A DNA stretch of 64,000 nucleotides, taken from the NCBI RefSeq assembly GCF_003318295.1, contig NZ_QOCW01000013.1, positions 51,629 through 115,628 on the forward strand, written 5' to 3'. This DNA is from Bacillus taeanensis. Its GTDB lineage: Bacteria; Bacillota; Bacilli; Bacillales; UBA6769. Both the position numbers and the translations under genes were made by a program. Under the pieces are notes generated by a model. That model was not told where the DNA came from. It searched no databases and saw only the letters and a list, made by a program, of their open reading frames with translations. Below are positions 1 through 8,316 of this stretch, piece after piece. The stretch's first letter is position 1. The number at the start of each line of letters is the position of its first letter.

Positions 1-2
1 AT

Positions 3-1223
3 TATCCGGCAGTCTTAAACAGTAATGACGGAATGATTGAAAAGCTTTTAGCAGCGCTGAAGCATCGAAATAAAATTGATGGACATGCGGCTGGATTATC
101 TCCAGAAGCTCTTAACAGTTATCGTACTGCAGGCATTCAAACAGATCATGAATGCGTCACAGCTGAAGAAGCATTAGAGCGAATCAAGCGAGGGATGTAT
201 GTATTAATTCGGCAGGGATCTGCCGCGAAAAATTTAACAGAGCTTATTAAAGCGGTAACTTATAAAAATGCGCGCCGCTTTCTATTTTGTACAGATGATA
301 AACATTTAGATGAATTAATTTCTGAAGGAAGTATTGATTATAATGTCCGGCTAGTGATTCAACTAGGACTTGATCCTCTTTTAGCCATCCAAATTGCCTC
401 TTTAAATGCTGCTGAATGCTATGGATTAACAAGTAAAGGAGCCATTGCCCCAGGATATGATGCAGACTTTCTCCTGCTGGATAACTTAGATGATGTAAAA
501 ATCTCACATGTGTTTAAAGGAGGGAAACTTGCTGCTAAAAATGGCAAATGTATGCTCCGTAATCCTTATAAAGTAAAAGCGGGAACAAAGTTAACAACTT
601 CTGTTCAAGTTCCTTCTATTACAAAAAAAGATCTGCAAATTCCAATTTATAAAAGCGGCCTGGCTCACATTATTGAAGTGATTCCAAACCAGCTTGTAAC
701 AAAAAAACTAATTGAAAAGGTGAACATAAAAGACGGTTATTTTGTTTCATCACCAACAGATGATCATTTAAAACTCATTGTTGTTGAACGCCACCAAAAG
801 AAAGGCACTATTGGAGCAGGCATTGTAAAAGGCTTTGGATTAAAGTCTGGGGCAATTGCTTCAACGGTCGCCCATGACTCTCACAACATTATTGCTGCTG
901 GCACAAACGATCACGACCTTTTAAAAGCGGTTGAGACCATCGTTAAGATGAAGGGAGGCCTTGTCGTTGTAAACCAAGGTGACGTGATCGGTTCACTTCC
1001 TTTACCAATTGCTGGATTGCTATCAAAAAAGGAATTTAAAGAAGTTAATGAAGAACTTCATGAACTTCATCTCGCTTTAAAACAGCTTGGCGGCCGCACG
1101 AACTTTAATCCTTTTTTAACACTTTCCTTTTTAAGTTTACCTGTTATTCCTGCCTTAAAACTAACCGATTTAGGTCTTTTTGATGTCACCATTTTTAAAC
1201 ATATTGAAGTCGCGGTAAAATAA
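3..1223 (+). CDS. ade: Adenine deaminase, C-terminal part (cut by window edge)
   Basis: Adenine deaminase converts adenine to hypoxanthine and ammonia for purine salvage in the cytoplasm. The frame is open to the first base of the window, so the ATG at 33 is internal and the start lies outside. About 406 codons are visible of a family usually near 580. The fragment holds the late part of the amidohydrolase barrel (DHECVTAEEALERIK, residues about 48-62 of the fragment) and the C-terminal domain with a GFGLKSGAIASTVAHDSHN block and LPLPIAGLLS near the end. Bacillus species often carry two homologues (Ade and the divergent YerA), so this could be either. The gene runs toward oriC, opposite to most neighbours. 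It ends at a large palindrome shared with the convergent methyltransferase gene. Confidence 0.85.
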   Translation, partial: YPAVLNSNDGMIEKLLAALKHRNKIDGHAAGLSPEALNSYRTAGIQTDHECVTAEEALERIKRGMYVLIRQGSAAKNLTELIKAVTYKNARRFLFCTDDKHLDELISEGSIDYNVRLVIQLGLDPLLAIQIASLNAAECYGLTSKGAIAPGYDADFLLLDNLDDVKISHVFKGGKLAAKNGKCMLRNPYKVKAGTKLTTSVQVPSITKKDLQIPIYKSGLAHIIEVIPNQLVTKKLIEKVNIKDGYFVSSPTDDHLKLIVVERHQKKGTIGAGIVKGFGLKSGAIASTVAHDSHNIIAAGTNDHDLLKAVETIVKMKGGLVVVNQGDVIGSLPLPIAGLLSKKEFKEVNEELHELHLALKQLGGRTNFNPFLTLSFLSLPVIPALKLTDLGLFDVTIFKHIEVAVK

Positions 1224-1225
1224 AT

Positions 1226-1272
1226 ATATACCTCCCATGGTAGGGGTCAGACCCCTACCATGGGAGGTATAT
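1226..1272. repeat. 47-bp perfect palindrome between convergent genes, likely bidirectional terminator
   Basis: Two 23-base arms are exactly inverted around a single central A at 1249. The core of each arm is TAGGGGTC/GACCCCTA flanked by CCTCCCATGG/CCATGGGAGG. The palindrome fills the whole gap between the adenine deaminase stop and the convergent methyltransferase stop. There is no T-run, so it is not a textbook terminator. RNA from either strand would fold into a very stable hairpin. The GGGGTCAGACCCC core resembles small palindromic repeats that I recall from other Bacillus intergenic regions. Confidence 0.75.
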
Positions 1273-1274
1273 TC

Positions 1275-2474
1275 CTACCCTTTTATTTTCTTAATAAACA
1301 CTACTTTTAAGTAGTTGCCTTCTTTAAATTCTTTTATCGTTTTAAAGTCTTCCGGCAGTGAAAACTGTTCCAAAACTTCATATTTTCCGTTCATTTCCTT
1401 AAATGCTGCTTCAATAAAGCCTTTAAACTTCTTCATATCAAATGTGCTGCAGTTTGTGGAAGCAACAATCACCCCATGATCTTCTGTAATCGCAATCGCT
1501 TCTTTTAAAAGGTTTTTATAATCTTTTGCCGCACTAAACGTATGCTTCTTTGAGCGGGCAAAGCTCGGCGGATCAAGGATGACCATCTCAAACTTCAATT
1601 GTTTTCGAACCGCATATTTAAAATATTTAAACACATCTTCTACGATAATGTCTTGTGCTTCATAATCAATGTCATTTACACGAAACTGTTCAATTGTTTT
1701 ACTTAAACTTCGATTAGCAAGGTCAACACTTGTTGTTTTCTTTGCACCACCTAATGCTGCAAAAACGGAAAAAGCACCTGTATAAGAAAACGTGTTTAAC
1801 ACGGTTTTTCCTGCCGCATACTGATCGCGAATCGTACGCCTTACTTCACGCTGATCTAAGAACACCCCAACCATTGCCCCGTCATTTAAATAAACAGCAA
1901 ACACAGCGCCATTTTCTTTGACGAGAAGCGGAAACTCCGCGCGTTCTCCCATAACAAAATCATCATCTTCCATATACTGACCCTTTGTATCAAATCGCTT
2001 TTTCTCATAAATCGCTTTAAAGGAAACTAAATTTTCAAGTGATGTTATAACAGATTCCTTAAATTGATATATGCCTTCACTATACCAGTTAATTAAATAG
2101 TATCCGTCAAAGTAGTCAATTGTAAAACCGCCAATGCCGTCTCCTTCCCCATTAAAAACACGAAATGCAGTGGTTTCCGCATCTTCATAAAGATGGGCGC
2201 GGTGTTTTAATGCGAAATGAAGCTTCTTTTCAAAAAATACTTGATCAATTTTCTCACTTTCTTTTTGTGTAAGCACCCAGCCATAGCCTTTATTTTGCTT
2301 GCCGTAATAGCCTTTTCCAATAAAGTGATTTCTTTCATCAAAGAGCTTTACAATCGATCCTTCTTCTTTAAGAACTTCGCTATTGAGTAATGCATCTTTA
2401 AAAATGAGCGGATAACCACTTTTGAATTTATTAGTAAACTTTGATTTTATCTTTAAAGAAATTTCTTTCGTCAT
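1275..2474 (-). CDS. Class I SAM-dependent rRNA large-subunit methyltransferase, RlmI/YwbD family
   Basis: Predicted to methylate a cytosine in 23S rRNA using S-adenosylmethionine. The protein is 399 residues, normal for the RlmI/RlmK-like family. An N-terminal PUA-like RNA-binding domain (about 1-85) is followed by a central region with RVFNGEGDGIGGFTIDYF (about 105-122). The Rossmann methyltransferase domain follows, with GVFLDQR (203-209), the SAM-binding segment LNTFSYTGAFS (226-236) and the catalytic DPPSFARSKK (301-310). The Cys in STNCS (about 339-343) is a further conserved feature. The gene stands alone between a palindrome and a transport-unrelated membrane gene. It is closest to B. 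subtilis YwbD, whose exact target is not known to me. Confidence 0.88.
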   Translation of the reverse strand: MTKEISLKIKSKFTNKFKSGYPLIFKDALLNSEVLKEEGSIVKLFDERNHFIGKGYYGKQNKGYGWVLTQKESEKIDQVFFEKKLHFALKHRAHLYEDAETTAFRVFNGEGDGIGGFTIDYFDGYYLINWYSEGIYQFKESVITSLENLVSFKAIYEKKRFDTKGQYMEDDDFVMGERAEFPLLVKENGAVFAVYLNDGAMVGVFLDQREVRRTIRDQYAAGKTVLNTFSYTGAFSVFAALGGAKKTTSVDLANRSLSKTIEQFRVNDIDYEAQDIIVEDVFKYFKYAVRKQLKFEMVILDPPSFARSKKHTFSAAKDYKNLLKEAIAITEDHGVIVASTNCSTFDMKKFKGFIEAAFKEMNGKYEVLEQFSLPEDFKTIKEFKEGNYLKVVFIKKIKG

Positions 2475-2570
2475 CTTTTTTCATCCTAACTTCTTTTTAT
2501 CATTTTCACATTTTATTGCATTCCATGCTTTTCATTATAACGTTATCTGTTCCGAGAGCAAAGGACAGCA

Positions 2571-2602
2571 AAAAAAGGTTGACCCCAACTAAGAAGTCAA
2601 CC
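2571..2602 (-). terminator. Rho-independent terminator after the DUF2157 gene
   Basis: GGTTGAC at 2577-2583 pairs with GTCAACC at 2596-2602. On the minus strand the stem is followed by seven U residues (A-run at 2570-2576). It lies just past the stop of the large membrane gene. Confidence 0.8.
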
Positions 2603-2619
2603 CCATTATGAAACAGTAC

Positions 2620-4761
2620 CTATTCTAAAGAAACAATAATCGCATCTCCGCCTTTTGAAACCTTTACATTCGCATAGTCAGCATTCTGTTCGAGTTCAAA
2701 CCCCGTCCCTTCTTCTACAAAGTAATTTTCAATGCCGTATTCAACGTTACCATCCCCTTTATAACGCCCTGTGATCCACACGTCCGCATGCTCATTTTCT
2801 AACTGCTGGTTATTTTCTAAGAAGGTACCGCTGTATTGATAAATTCCCGCTTCATTTTTTACTAAGCCGATTTTTACTTTTTCATTGTAAGAAGGCTCTG
2901 GTGTTAAGGAAAGATTTGAAATCGTATAGCGAAGAATCACATAATCGCCCTGCAGCATTGAACGCGGATCAACCGGCTCCAGTTCAAGTTTCACTAACTC
3001 CCCTTCAGCGAGCAGTACTTCACTTTTCACAACTTGAAAGCCGATAATCGTAACCTGCAGTACTAACACAACGAGAATTGAAAGCCATCTTTTTTTCACA
3101 AAACTAATCGATGAACCTACTGCTTTAGAAAGAGCGTCATATCTGTTTGTAAGTATAAAAAGAATAAGCCCTACAATTAGAAATGTCAGTGATTTATGCA
3201 GCAAACTCCATAATAGATCATAATATTTATAGATCACATAAGCGAACCAGAACAATAAACTCATCCAATAAAGAGCCTGCTGATCTCTCTTAAGCGCTAG
3301 AAAAAGCACAGCCGTTGCGATAATAAAATACACACTATTTACGATGACATACGTAACGAAAGAATTTTCAAATAAAAAGGTTAAAATAAAAAAGCTAAGA
3401 AAACTATAGAAAATACTGTTGATATAAACAAGCTCTTTTAATACTGGTATCATCTTAAAACTTAACGCTAACAAAATAATATTTACGATTAATAAGCTAA
3501 ACACCACTGCTTCCATGTTGAAGTTTTCTTCTAAACATCCGGCAAACAGGACAAACATTGTTAAAAAATACGTTCCATATTTAATCGCTTTGCTTTCATA
3601 TATCCAAAACACAAATCCAAGCACAGCGATAAATGCAAATGAATAAGCAAGATGAGAAAAAATTACAGAAGGAGCACCGAGAAAATAACCGGTTAAAAGC
3701 ACTGTATACCGAATAACAGGGTCCCAGTTTTTTAGTAATACTGCTGGTAAGATAAAACCTAGAACCGCTAAAAAAGCTGTTACATAATAAGGAACTTCAC
3801 CCACAATTAAAAATAATGTTCCCGCGATTGAACTGGCCGCAATCACAGACGAAATTAACGAAATCACCCCGATAAAAATCCGCCTCATCAGTGGACTTTC
3901 ATTTCCCTTCTTATTTTTTCGCCATTTGCTGATTCCAAACACAGCTCCTGCAACAATCACAACCGGCAAAAACATTGTAAAGAGAAAAACAAACTCAGTT
4001 CCTACAAAAATTAAAAAAGCGATAAATTTAATAATAACAAAAACTGTAAAACCTAGTCCTAACAAGACTGTATACCCTTTATGAAAATCTGTTTTTACAT
4101 AGTAAATAAACCAACGAACTAAAATAACAAGATAAGTAAAACTCATAATCAATGAAAAAGACTCAAATAATTCCCCTGTCGATAAAATAAGCATGGTTAT
4201 ATGAAAGGAAATGAATGCCAAAAAGGCAAGTGCCTGTGCACGAAAAACTCCTTTTTCAATGATTATAAATAAAAGAAGATTTGCGAAAGCCGTTCCTAAA
4301 AAGAAGCCTCGATACCAATACTCCTCATTTGTATGAAAGCCTGCTGAAGGAAAAAGAAAGAACCATACGGCTAAATGCACCAATCCATAACTTAAAAAAT
4401 AAAACGGCTGGTATTTTGTAAAAAAAGAAAACAGAAGCGACGGCACAGCCCACACAACAAACAGCATAAAACTGTCTGCATGGGAATTATAAATTTGCCC
4501 TATTAAGGCAATCGTCACCCCAAAACTTATACAGCCTATAAAGAAAAAGAATTCACTTAAAAAGGGGCGCCTAGTAAACCATTTAGCTAACAAAAAGGCT
4601 CCTCCGTAAAATAAAACGAGCAGTCCCACACTTAAACTAATTTTTTGCCATTTATCCAATCCACCCCAATTCGATGCAAAAAAATAAATAACTGCAGCCA
4701 TTATTAAAGAAAGTGCAAGCACATAACCAATTTTTACTGCTTGTTCATTAACCGTTCTCAT
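2620..4761 (-). CDS. Polytopic membrane protein with DUF2157 and C-terminal GDYXXLXY domain
   Basis: Function unknown. The protein is 713 residues. It begins with a DUF2157-like stretch (VIYFFASNWGGLDKWQKI, about 19-36) and continues with some 18-20 hydrophobic segments separated by short loops. The last 140 residues are soluble, and the signature GDYVILRY falls at about 605-612. In many bacteria DUF2157, DUF4401 and GDYXXLXY proteins are encoded by neighbouring genes. Here they appear to be one chain. The C-terminal domain follows a final membrane anchor and is probably outside the membrane. The gene is single, with its own terminator at 2571-2602, and faces the divergent PLD-like gene across 178 bases. 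No enzymatic motif is visible. Confidence 0.8.
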   Translation of the reverse strand: MRTVNEQAVKIGYVLALSLIMAAVIYFFASNWGGLDKWQKISLSVGLLVLFYGGAFLLAKWFTRRPFLSEFFFFIGCISFGVTIALIGQIYNSHADSFMLFVVWAVPSLLFSFFTKYQPFYFLSYGLVHLAVWFFLFPSAGFHTNEEYWYRGFFLGTAFANLLLFIIIEKGVFRAQALAFLAFISFHITMLILSTGELFESFSLIMSFTYLVILVRWFIYYVKTDFHKGYTVLLGLGFTVFVIIKFIAFLIFVGTEFVFLFTMFLPVVIVAGAVFGISKWRKNKKGNESPLMRRIFIGVISLISSVIAASSIAGTLFLIVGEVPYYVTAFLAVLGFILPAVLLKNWDPVIRYTVLLTGYFLGAPSVIFSHLAYSFAFIAVLGFVFWIYESKAIKYGTYFLTMFVLFAGCLEENFNMEAVVFSLLIVNIILLALSFKMIPVLKELVYINSIFYSFLSFFILTFLFENSFVTYVIVNSVYFIIATAVLFLALKRDQQALYWMSLLFWFAYVIYKYYDLLWSLLHKSLTFLIVGLILFILTNRYDALSKAVGSSISFVKKRWLSILVVLVLQVTIIGFQVVKSEVLLAEGELVKLELEPVDPRSMLQGDYVILRYTISNLSLTPEPSYNEKVKIGLVKNEAGIYQYSGTFLENNQQLENEHADVWITGRYKGDGNVEYGIENYFVEEGTGFELEQNADYANVKVSKGGDAIIVSLE

Positions 4762-4972
4762 CTCATCACATCCATTAACAGAGTATAAAACAAGTTTAAC
4801 TCTTCTTTCTCATTTTATATATATTAACGTATTTTTTTCATTATCCATTCACCCTAAAAAATTTTAATTCATGTTTTCATCCACTCTGCTTTCTTACTAA
4901 CAAGAACGATAGATATCCGGAAAAAGAGGGTATACAGTAATGAAATGTCTAAATATGTTTGGAGAAGTGAAA

Positions 4973-6448
4973 ATGAAAATACAGAAACCTATTCATAAGA
5001 AAAAGGGTCGGATCTTACTTGTACTGATTGTTTTAATTGTAACAACTACCATGATTTATCACAGAATAAAGCCGCTGCCGCCGAATACATCCTTTGCAGG
5101 TAAGGTATATAATGTACCAGATGAAGAGGTAGAATTTCTTTATGATCTTACTTATAAACAAAATGGAAAAGAAACGTATGAGCAATCGATTTTTAAAGAA
5201 GTTTATCAAACAATTGAAAAAGCGGATAGCTTCCTTATTTTAGATTTATTTCTCGTCAATAGTTACTCAAATGGGGAACGTAACTATCCTCCGATCAGCA
5301 GTAAATTAAGAAAAACGATTGAAAAGAAGATGAAAGAAGATCCGAATTTAAAAGTTGTATTTATTACTGATGAAATTAACACAACCTATCATTCTCACAC
5401 TGCCGAACAAATAGAGCCTTTAAAAAAGCTTGGTGCAGAAGTTATTTTTACAGATTTAAATCGATTACGCGATCCTAACATCTTATATTCGGGAATTTGG
5501 AGAACGACGCTATCTTGGTTTGGACAAGAAGGAACAGGATGGCTTCCTAATCCTCTCGCAGCAAATGCACCTTCTGTTACCATGCGCTCCTATTTTAAAT
5601 TATTAAACATTAAAGCAAATCACCGAAAAGTCGTCATTACAGAAGATGCCGGACTTATTCTTTCAGCAAACCCGCATGATGCGAGTGGGTTTCATTCTAA
5701 TATCGCCTTTAAAATAAAAGGAGACATTCTCCTCGATATGATTAAAGCTGAAAGAGCGGCTGCCGCTTTTTCAGGCGGAAATTTAAAGAAGTTTCCTACC
5801 GAAAAACAGTTAGAAAATATTGAAAGTACCGGCTCTCAGATAGAATCAGATTCCTTCATTAAAGCGCAAATCTTAACAGAAAGTAAAATTCAAGACAGCG
5901 TTGTAGAAGCTGTGGATCATGCAGTAAAAGGAGATGTCATTTGGGTTGGCATGTTTTATTTAGCTGATCGTGATATTATTGATGCCCTTGAAGACGCGGC
6001 TGAACGCGGAATTGAAGTAAGGATTATTTTAGATCCAAATCAAAATGCCTTTGGCTCTGAAAAAATGGGCTTACCGAATATCCCGATTGCGGCTGAACTG
6101 TATAAAACACGAAAAAAACATTTAACGATCCGCTGGTATAACACAAATAAAGAGCAATATCATACAAAGCTTATTTATATAAAAGGAGAAAAAGACAGCA
6201 CAATTATTGGCGGTTCGGCAAATTATACATCCCGTAATTTAGATGATTACAACCTTGAAGCAAACATTAAACTGCAGGCTCATTCAACGAGTAAGCTTGT
6301 ACAGGATGTTGATTCATACTTTGAAAGAATTTGGAACAACAAAGACGCAAGCTATACACTTGAATACGAAGCATATGAAAATTCACTGCCTGTTTTTAAA
6401 TACATTATGTATATTCTGCAAAAGATTTTTCAATTTACAACTTATTAA
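4973..6448 (+). CDS. Phospholipase D-like / cardiolipin synthase-like membrane-anchored protein
   Basis: Two phospholipase D repeats indicate a phosphatidyltransferase or phosphodiesterase fold, as in cardiolipin synthases. The start at 4973 is preferred: GGAGAAG at 4961-4967 precedes it, and it places a basic stretch and one membrane segment (about 13-32) at the N-terminus. An in-frame ATG at 4940 is possible. The first motif is HRK at 217 with Glu where the usual Asp of HxKxxxxD stands. The second is HTK at 397 with Lys in place of Asp, followed by GGSANYTSRNL. Catalytic His and Lys are kept in both halves. The length of 491 residues is normal for this branch. Substrate not assigned. Confidence 0.8.
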   Translation: MKIQKPIHKKKGRILLVLIVLIVTTTMIYHRIKPLPPNTSFAGKVYNVPDEEVEFLYDLTYKQNGKETYEQSIFKEVYQTIEKADSFLILDLFLVNSYSNGERNYPPISSKLRKTIEKKMKEDPNLKVVFITDEINTTYHSHTAEQIEPLKKLGAEVIFTDLNRLRDPNILYSGIWRTTLSWFGQEGTGWLPNPLAANAPSVTMRSYFKLLNIKANHRKVVITEDAGLILSANPHDASGFHSNIAFKIKGDILLDMIKAERAAAAFSGGNLKKFPTEKQLENIESTGSQIESDSFIKAQILTESKIQDSVVEAVDHAVKGDVIWVGMFYLADRDIIDALEDAAERGIEVRIILDPNQNAFGSEKMGLPNIPIAAELYKTRKKHLTIRWYNTNKEQYHTKLIYIKGEKDSTIIGGSANYTSRNLDDYNLEANIKLQAHSTSKLVQDVDSYFERIWNNKDASYTLEYEAYENSLPVFKYIMYILQKIFQFTTY

Positions 6449-6632
6449 AAATAAGTGTAAAGCGCCTGCTTATGAGTGATAAACAAAGGCCACTCCGCCT
6501 GGAAGAGCTCTTTTAATCTTCGGATGGAAGACGAAACTAACCTCCCTATTATCCTTAAATGAGATAACGCCTCTTCCCTTCCATTTCATGAATATCATTT
6601 CTATGCATATAAATGAATTAGAGGTGTTAATT

Positions 6633-7064
6633 ATGGAAAAGAAAAAAGGAAGAATAAATTGGTCTCGTTTTTCTGAAAATATCGATCAAGTTCTTGGAGA
6701 AGATTTTTGGAATGACCTTCATCATGTCATTCCAAAACGTGGGCCTTCCTTTGATATGTATGAAACCAAAACAGAGGGTGTTATCATTGTTGAATTACCA
6801 GGGATGACATCAATGGATAATATTCAAATTCGGCAAAATGGAACTGAACTGATTTTACATGGAAATATTGGTTATACCTATCCAGTTGAGCAAGAGAAAC
6901 TTTTGCAAAATGAACGCTTTTCCGGAAAATTTAAACGTGTAATCTCGGTTCCATTTCATTATAAAGCAGAAGATATAAAAGCCCAATATAAAAATGGTTT
7001 ACTCGAAATTCGAATTCAAAAAGCAGCCCAAGAAGAAGATATTATTATAAATATTGAAGAATAA
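6633..7064 (+). CDS. Small Hsp20/alpha-crystallin-like protein, possible spore coat protein
   Basis: A 143-residue member of the Hsp20 fold. The start at 6633 has GAGGTG at 6621-6626 and is better than the in-frame ATG at 6588. The alpha-crystallin domain spans about 35-135: it begins at PSFDMYETKTEGVIIVELPGM, has FKRVISVPF in the middle, and ends with the hallmark turn KNGLLEIRI. Such proteins are chaperones, and in Bacillus some members (CotM, CotP) sit in the spore coat. The next genes downstream resemble GerP spore proteins, so a spore role is inferred. The I-x-I tail motif of chaperones is only loosely present (IIINIEE). A 143-base gap separates it from the next gene. Confidence 0.75.
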   Translation: MEKKKGRINWSRFSENIDQVLGEDFWNDLHHVIPKRGPSFDMYETKTEGVIIVELPGMTSMDNIQIRQNGTELILHGNIGYTYPVEQEKLLQNERFSGKFKRVISVPFHYKAEDIKAQYKNGLLEIRIQKAAQEEDIIINIEE

Positions 7065-7207
7065 ATTCAAATTAGGAAATTTTTACTATTTTTTTAATCG
7101 CCTCAGACGAAAACAGAACTATAAACGCACTTGTTTTCCTTATTTATTCAAAGATCTGTTCACAAGTTATTTTCCTTTCATTGCTATCCCATTAGGGAGG
7201 TGATAAA

Positions 7208-7411
7208 ATGGCGAAATTCACTTTTCACTCTTTCTCTATTGATAACCTTTCCGATTCTTCTGGTGTGTTTTCGGGAGATAATTATCAGACTAACTTCTCA
7301 TCTATCGGGAAGAAAAATGAAGGAAATGGAATGATTAATGGAGATCATAATGTGCTTTTTAATAATAAGCATGTAGTAATGAAAAGAAAAAACGGGCAGG
7401 AAAAAGAGTAA
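7208..7411 (+). CDS. GerPA/GerPF-like spore germination family protein (67 aa)
   Basis: Small protein resembling GerPA/GerPF, which sit in the spore and help germinants pass the coat. Its pattern is a short hydrophobic start (FTFHSFSIDNL), a G-D-N turn near residue 23, then GKKNEGNGMINGDHN (about 34-48), which matches the family's K...G.G...GD.N core. A strong Shine-Dalgarno GGGAGGTGAT at 7195-7204 precedes the start. Its stop shares one base with the start of the next gene, so the two are translated together. It differs from the canonical GerP proteins of B. subtilis in lacking the long Asn/Pro-rich tail. Role in germination is inferred from family only. Confidence 0.65.
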   Translation: MAKFTFHSFSIDNLSDSSGVFSGDNYQTNFSSIGKKNEGNGMINGDHNVLFNNKHVVMKRKNGQEKE

Positions 7412-7767
7412 TGTGGTTCTGGAAAAAAAACAATACCTATAAGAAAGAAATTAGCGAATTACAAAACCAAATAAAAGATTTACAATTGGAGATCGCATCA
7501 TCAAGAAAGCAACCCATTGAATATCATTTTCATATTAATCACGTTGATATTCATAATCCGACACTCGAACAATTATCGTTTACACTTGATCAATTGGATA
7601 TTGAGGATTTGAGCGGGGCATTAAATCTAGGAAACAATTTTGGTGTTTCAATTGGGGAACAGAAGAATAGAAAACAGAATTTAAAACAGAAACATCAAAA
7701 TGAAAAGCGAGCGATAAAAAAAACGAAAGACGGATATTCTTTTTCTTTTCATCAAAAGGAGGAATAA
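7411..7767 (+). CDS. GerPC-like spore germination protein, short form (118 aa)
   Basis: The first 35 residues (YKKEISELQNQIKDLQLEI) form a predicted coiled coil. The centre PIEYHFHINHVDIHNPTLEQ continues into LDQLDIEDLSGALNLG (about 56-71), which resembles the conserved GerPC segment. GerPC is usually near 200 residues, so this 118-residue form is truncated at the C-terminus, where it is instead rich in Lys and Gln. The start overlaps the stop of the preceding GerPA-like gene by one base, and the next gene begins one base after its stop. This places it in the middle of a three-gene operon. Identification rests on a short motif, so the name is tentative. Confidence 0.6.
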   Translation: MWFWKKNNTYKKEISELQNQIKDLQLEIASSRKQPIEYHFHINHVDIHNPTLEQLSFTLDQLDIEDLSGALNLGNNFGVSIGEQKNRKQNLKQKHQNEKRAIKKTKDGYSFSFHQKEE

Positions 7768-7768
7768 A

Positions 7769-8056
7769 ATGGGGATGCTTTCACCCAACTTTTTCATCGG
7801 CACGATTCGCATCGGAACAGTTGAAGGTGCTTCCTGTATAAATTTCGGTAACAACACACCAACAGGATTTGAGAGCTATAAAAAACAAAATCAAGGATTA
7901 GGTTCCATAAGCGGCGATCACAACAATATTGAAGGCTTGCGTTCACTACTGAATGATTCTGCAATCATGGATTTACTCGTGAATAGCAAAGAACATAACA
8001 TTCCGGAGTGGATGCAAACTTTACTTAAAGAAAAGCTGAAAAAGGGAGAACATTAA
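7769..8056 (+). CDS. GerPA/GerPF-like protein with extra C-terminal helix (95 aa)
   Basis: Last gene of the plus-strand GerP-like group. It repeats the family pattern: FFIGTIRIGTVEGASCINFGNN, then KKQNQGLGSISGDHNNI (about 38-54). Unlike its paralogue at 7208 it adds about 40 residues with LRSLLNDSAIMDLLVNSKEHNIPEW. Shine-Dalgarno AAAGGAGG lies inside the end of the preceding gene. Its last four bases overlap the end of the convergent gene on the minus strand. No terminator is visible between the two convergent groups. Function beyond the GerP family resemblance is not known. Confidence 0.6.
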   Translation: MGMLSPNFFIGTIRIGTVEGASCINFGNNTPTGFESYKKQNQGLGSISGDHNNIEGLRSLLNDSAIMDLLVNSKEHNIPEWMQTLLKEKLKKGEH

Positions 8057-8307
8057 TCTTTTTTCCCTTTTTCATCTATCTTTTGTTCTTCTCCATAAGA
8101 AATATTTTCAATTGGCGTATCTATAATGTCATTATCATAAACGACATTAACGTTCTGAATGAGTATATTTTGATCCCCAATTACTTCTCCTAAAGCATTA
8201 TTTTCTTTGTATTGTGTTTTCCAATTCACCTGAGTGTTCTCACCAACAAAAAATCCTGAATTCGCATGGATATAATTGATTTGAATTGAATCAAATTGAA
8301 TACTCAT
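8053..8307 (-). CDS. GerPA/GerPF-like spore protein (84 aa)
   Basis: Second gene of a two-gene minus-strand group. The protein follows the GerPA/GerPF layout: FDSIQINYIHANSGFFVG at the start, KENNALGEVIGDQNI in the middle (about 34-48), and YDNDIIDTPI (about 57-66). The DND..DTPI motif is shared with the gene upstream of it (8317-8562), so the two are close paralogues. A Lys/Glu-rich tail follows. The gap to the upstream gene is nine bases, with AGGTGA as ribosome binding site. Its 3' end overlaps the convergent GerP-like gene by four bases. Confidence 0.6.
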   Translation of the reverse strand: MSIQFDSIQINYIHANSGFFVGENTQVNWKTQYKENNALGEVIGDQNILIQNVNVVYDNDIIDTPIENISYGEEQKIDEKGKKD

Positions 8308-8316
8308 CTGTTCACC

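Noticed and set aside
4940..4972. Upstream ATG of the PLD-like gene
   Set aside because: Possible (AGAGGG nearby), but the ATG at 4973 has GGAGAAG at better spacing and gives a cleaner membrane anchor.
7131..7334. 67-codon frame overlapping the first GerP-like gene
   Set aside because: Wrong frame relative to a gene with a strong Shine-Dalgarno and family match; no site of its own.
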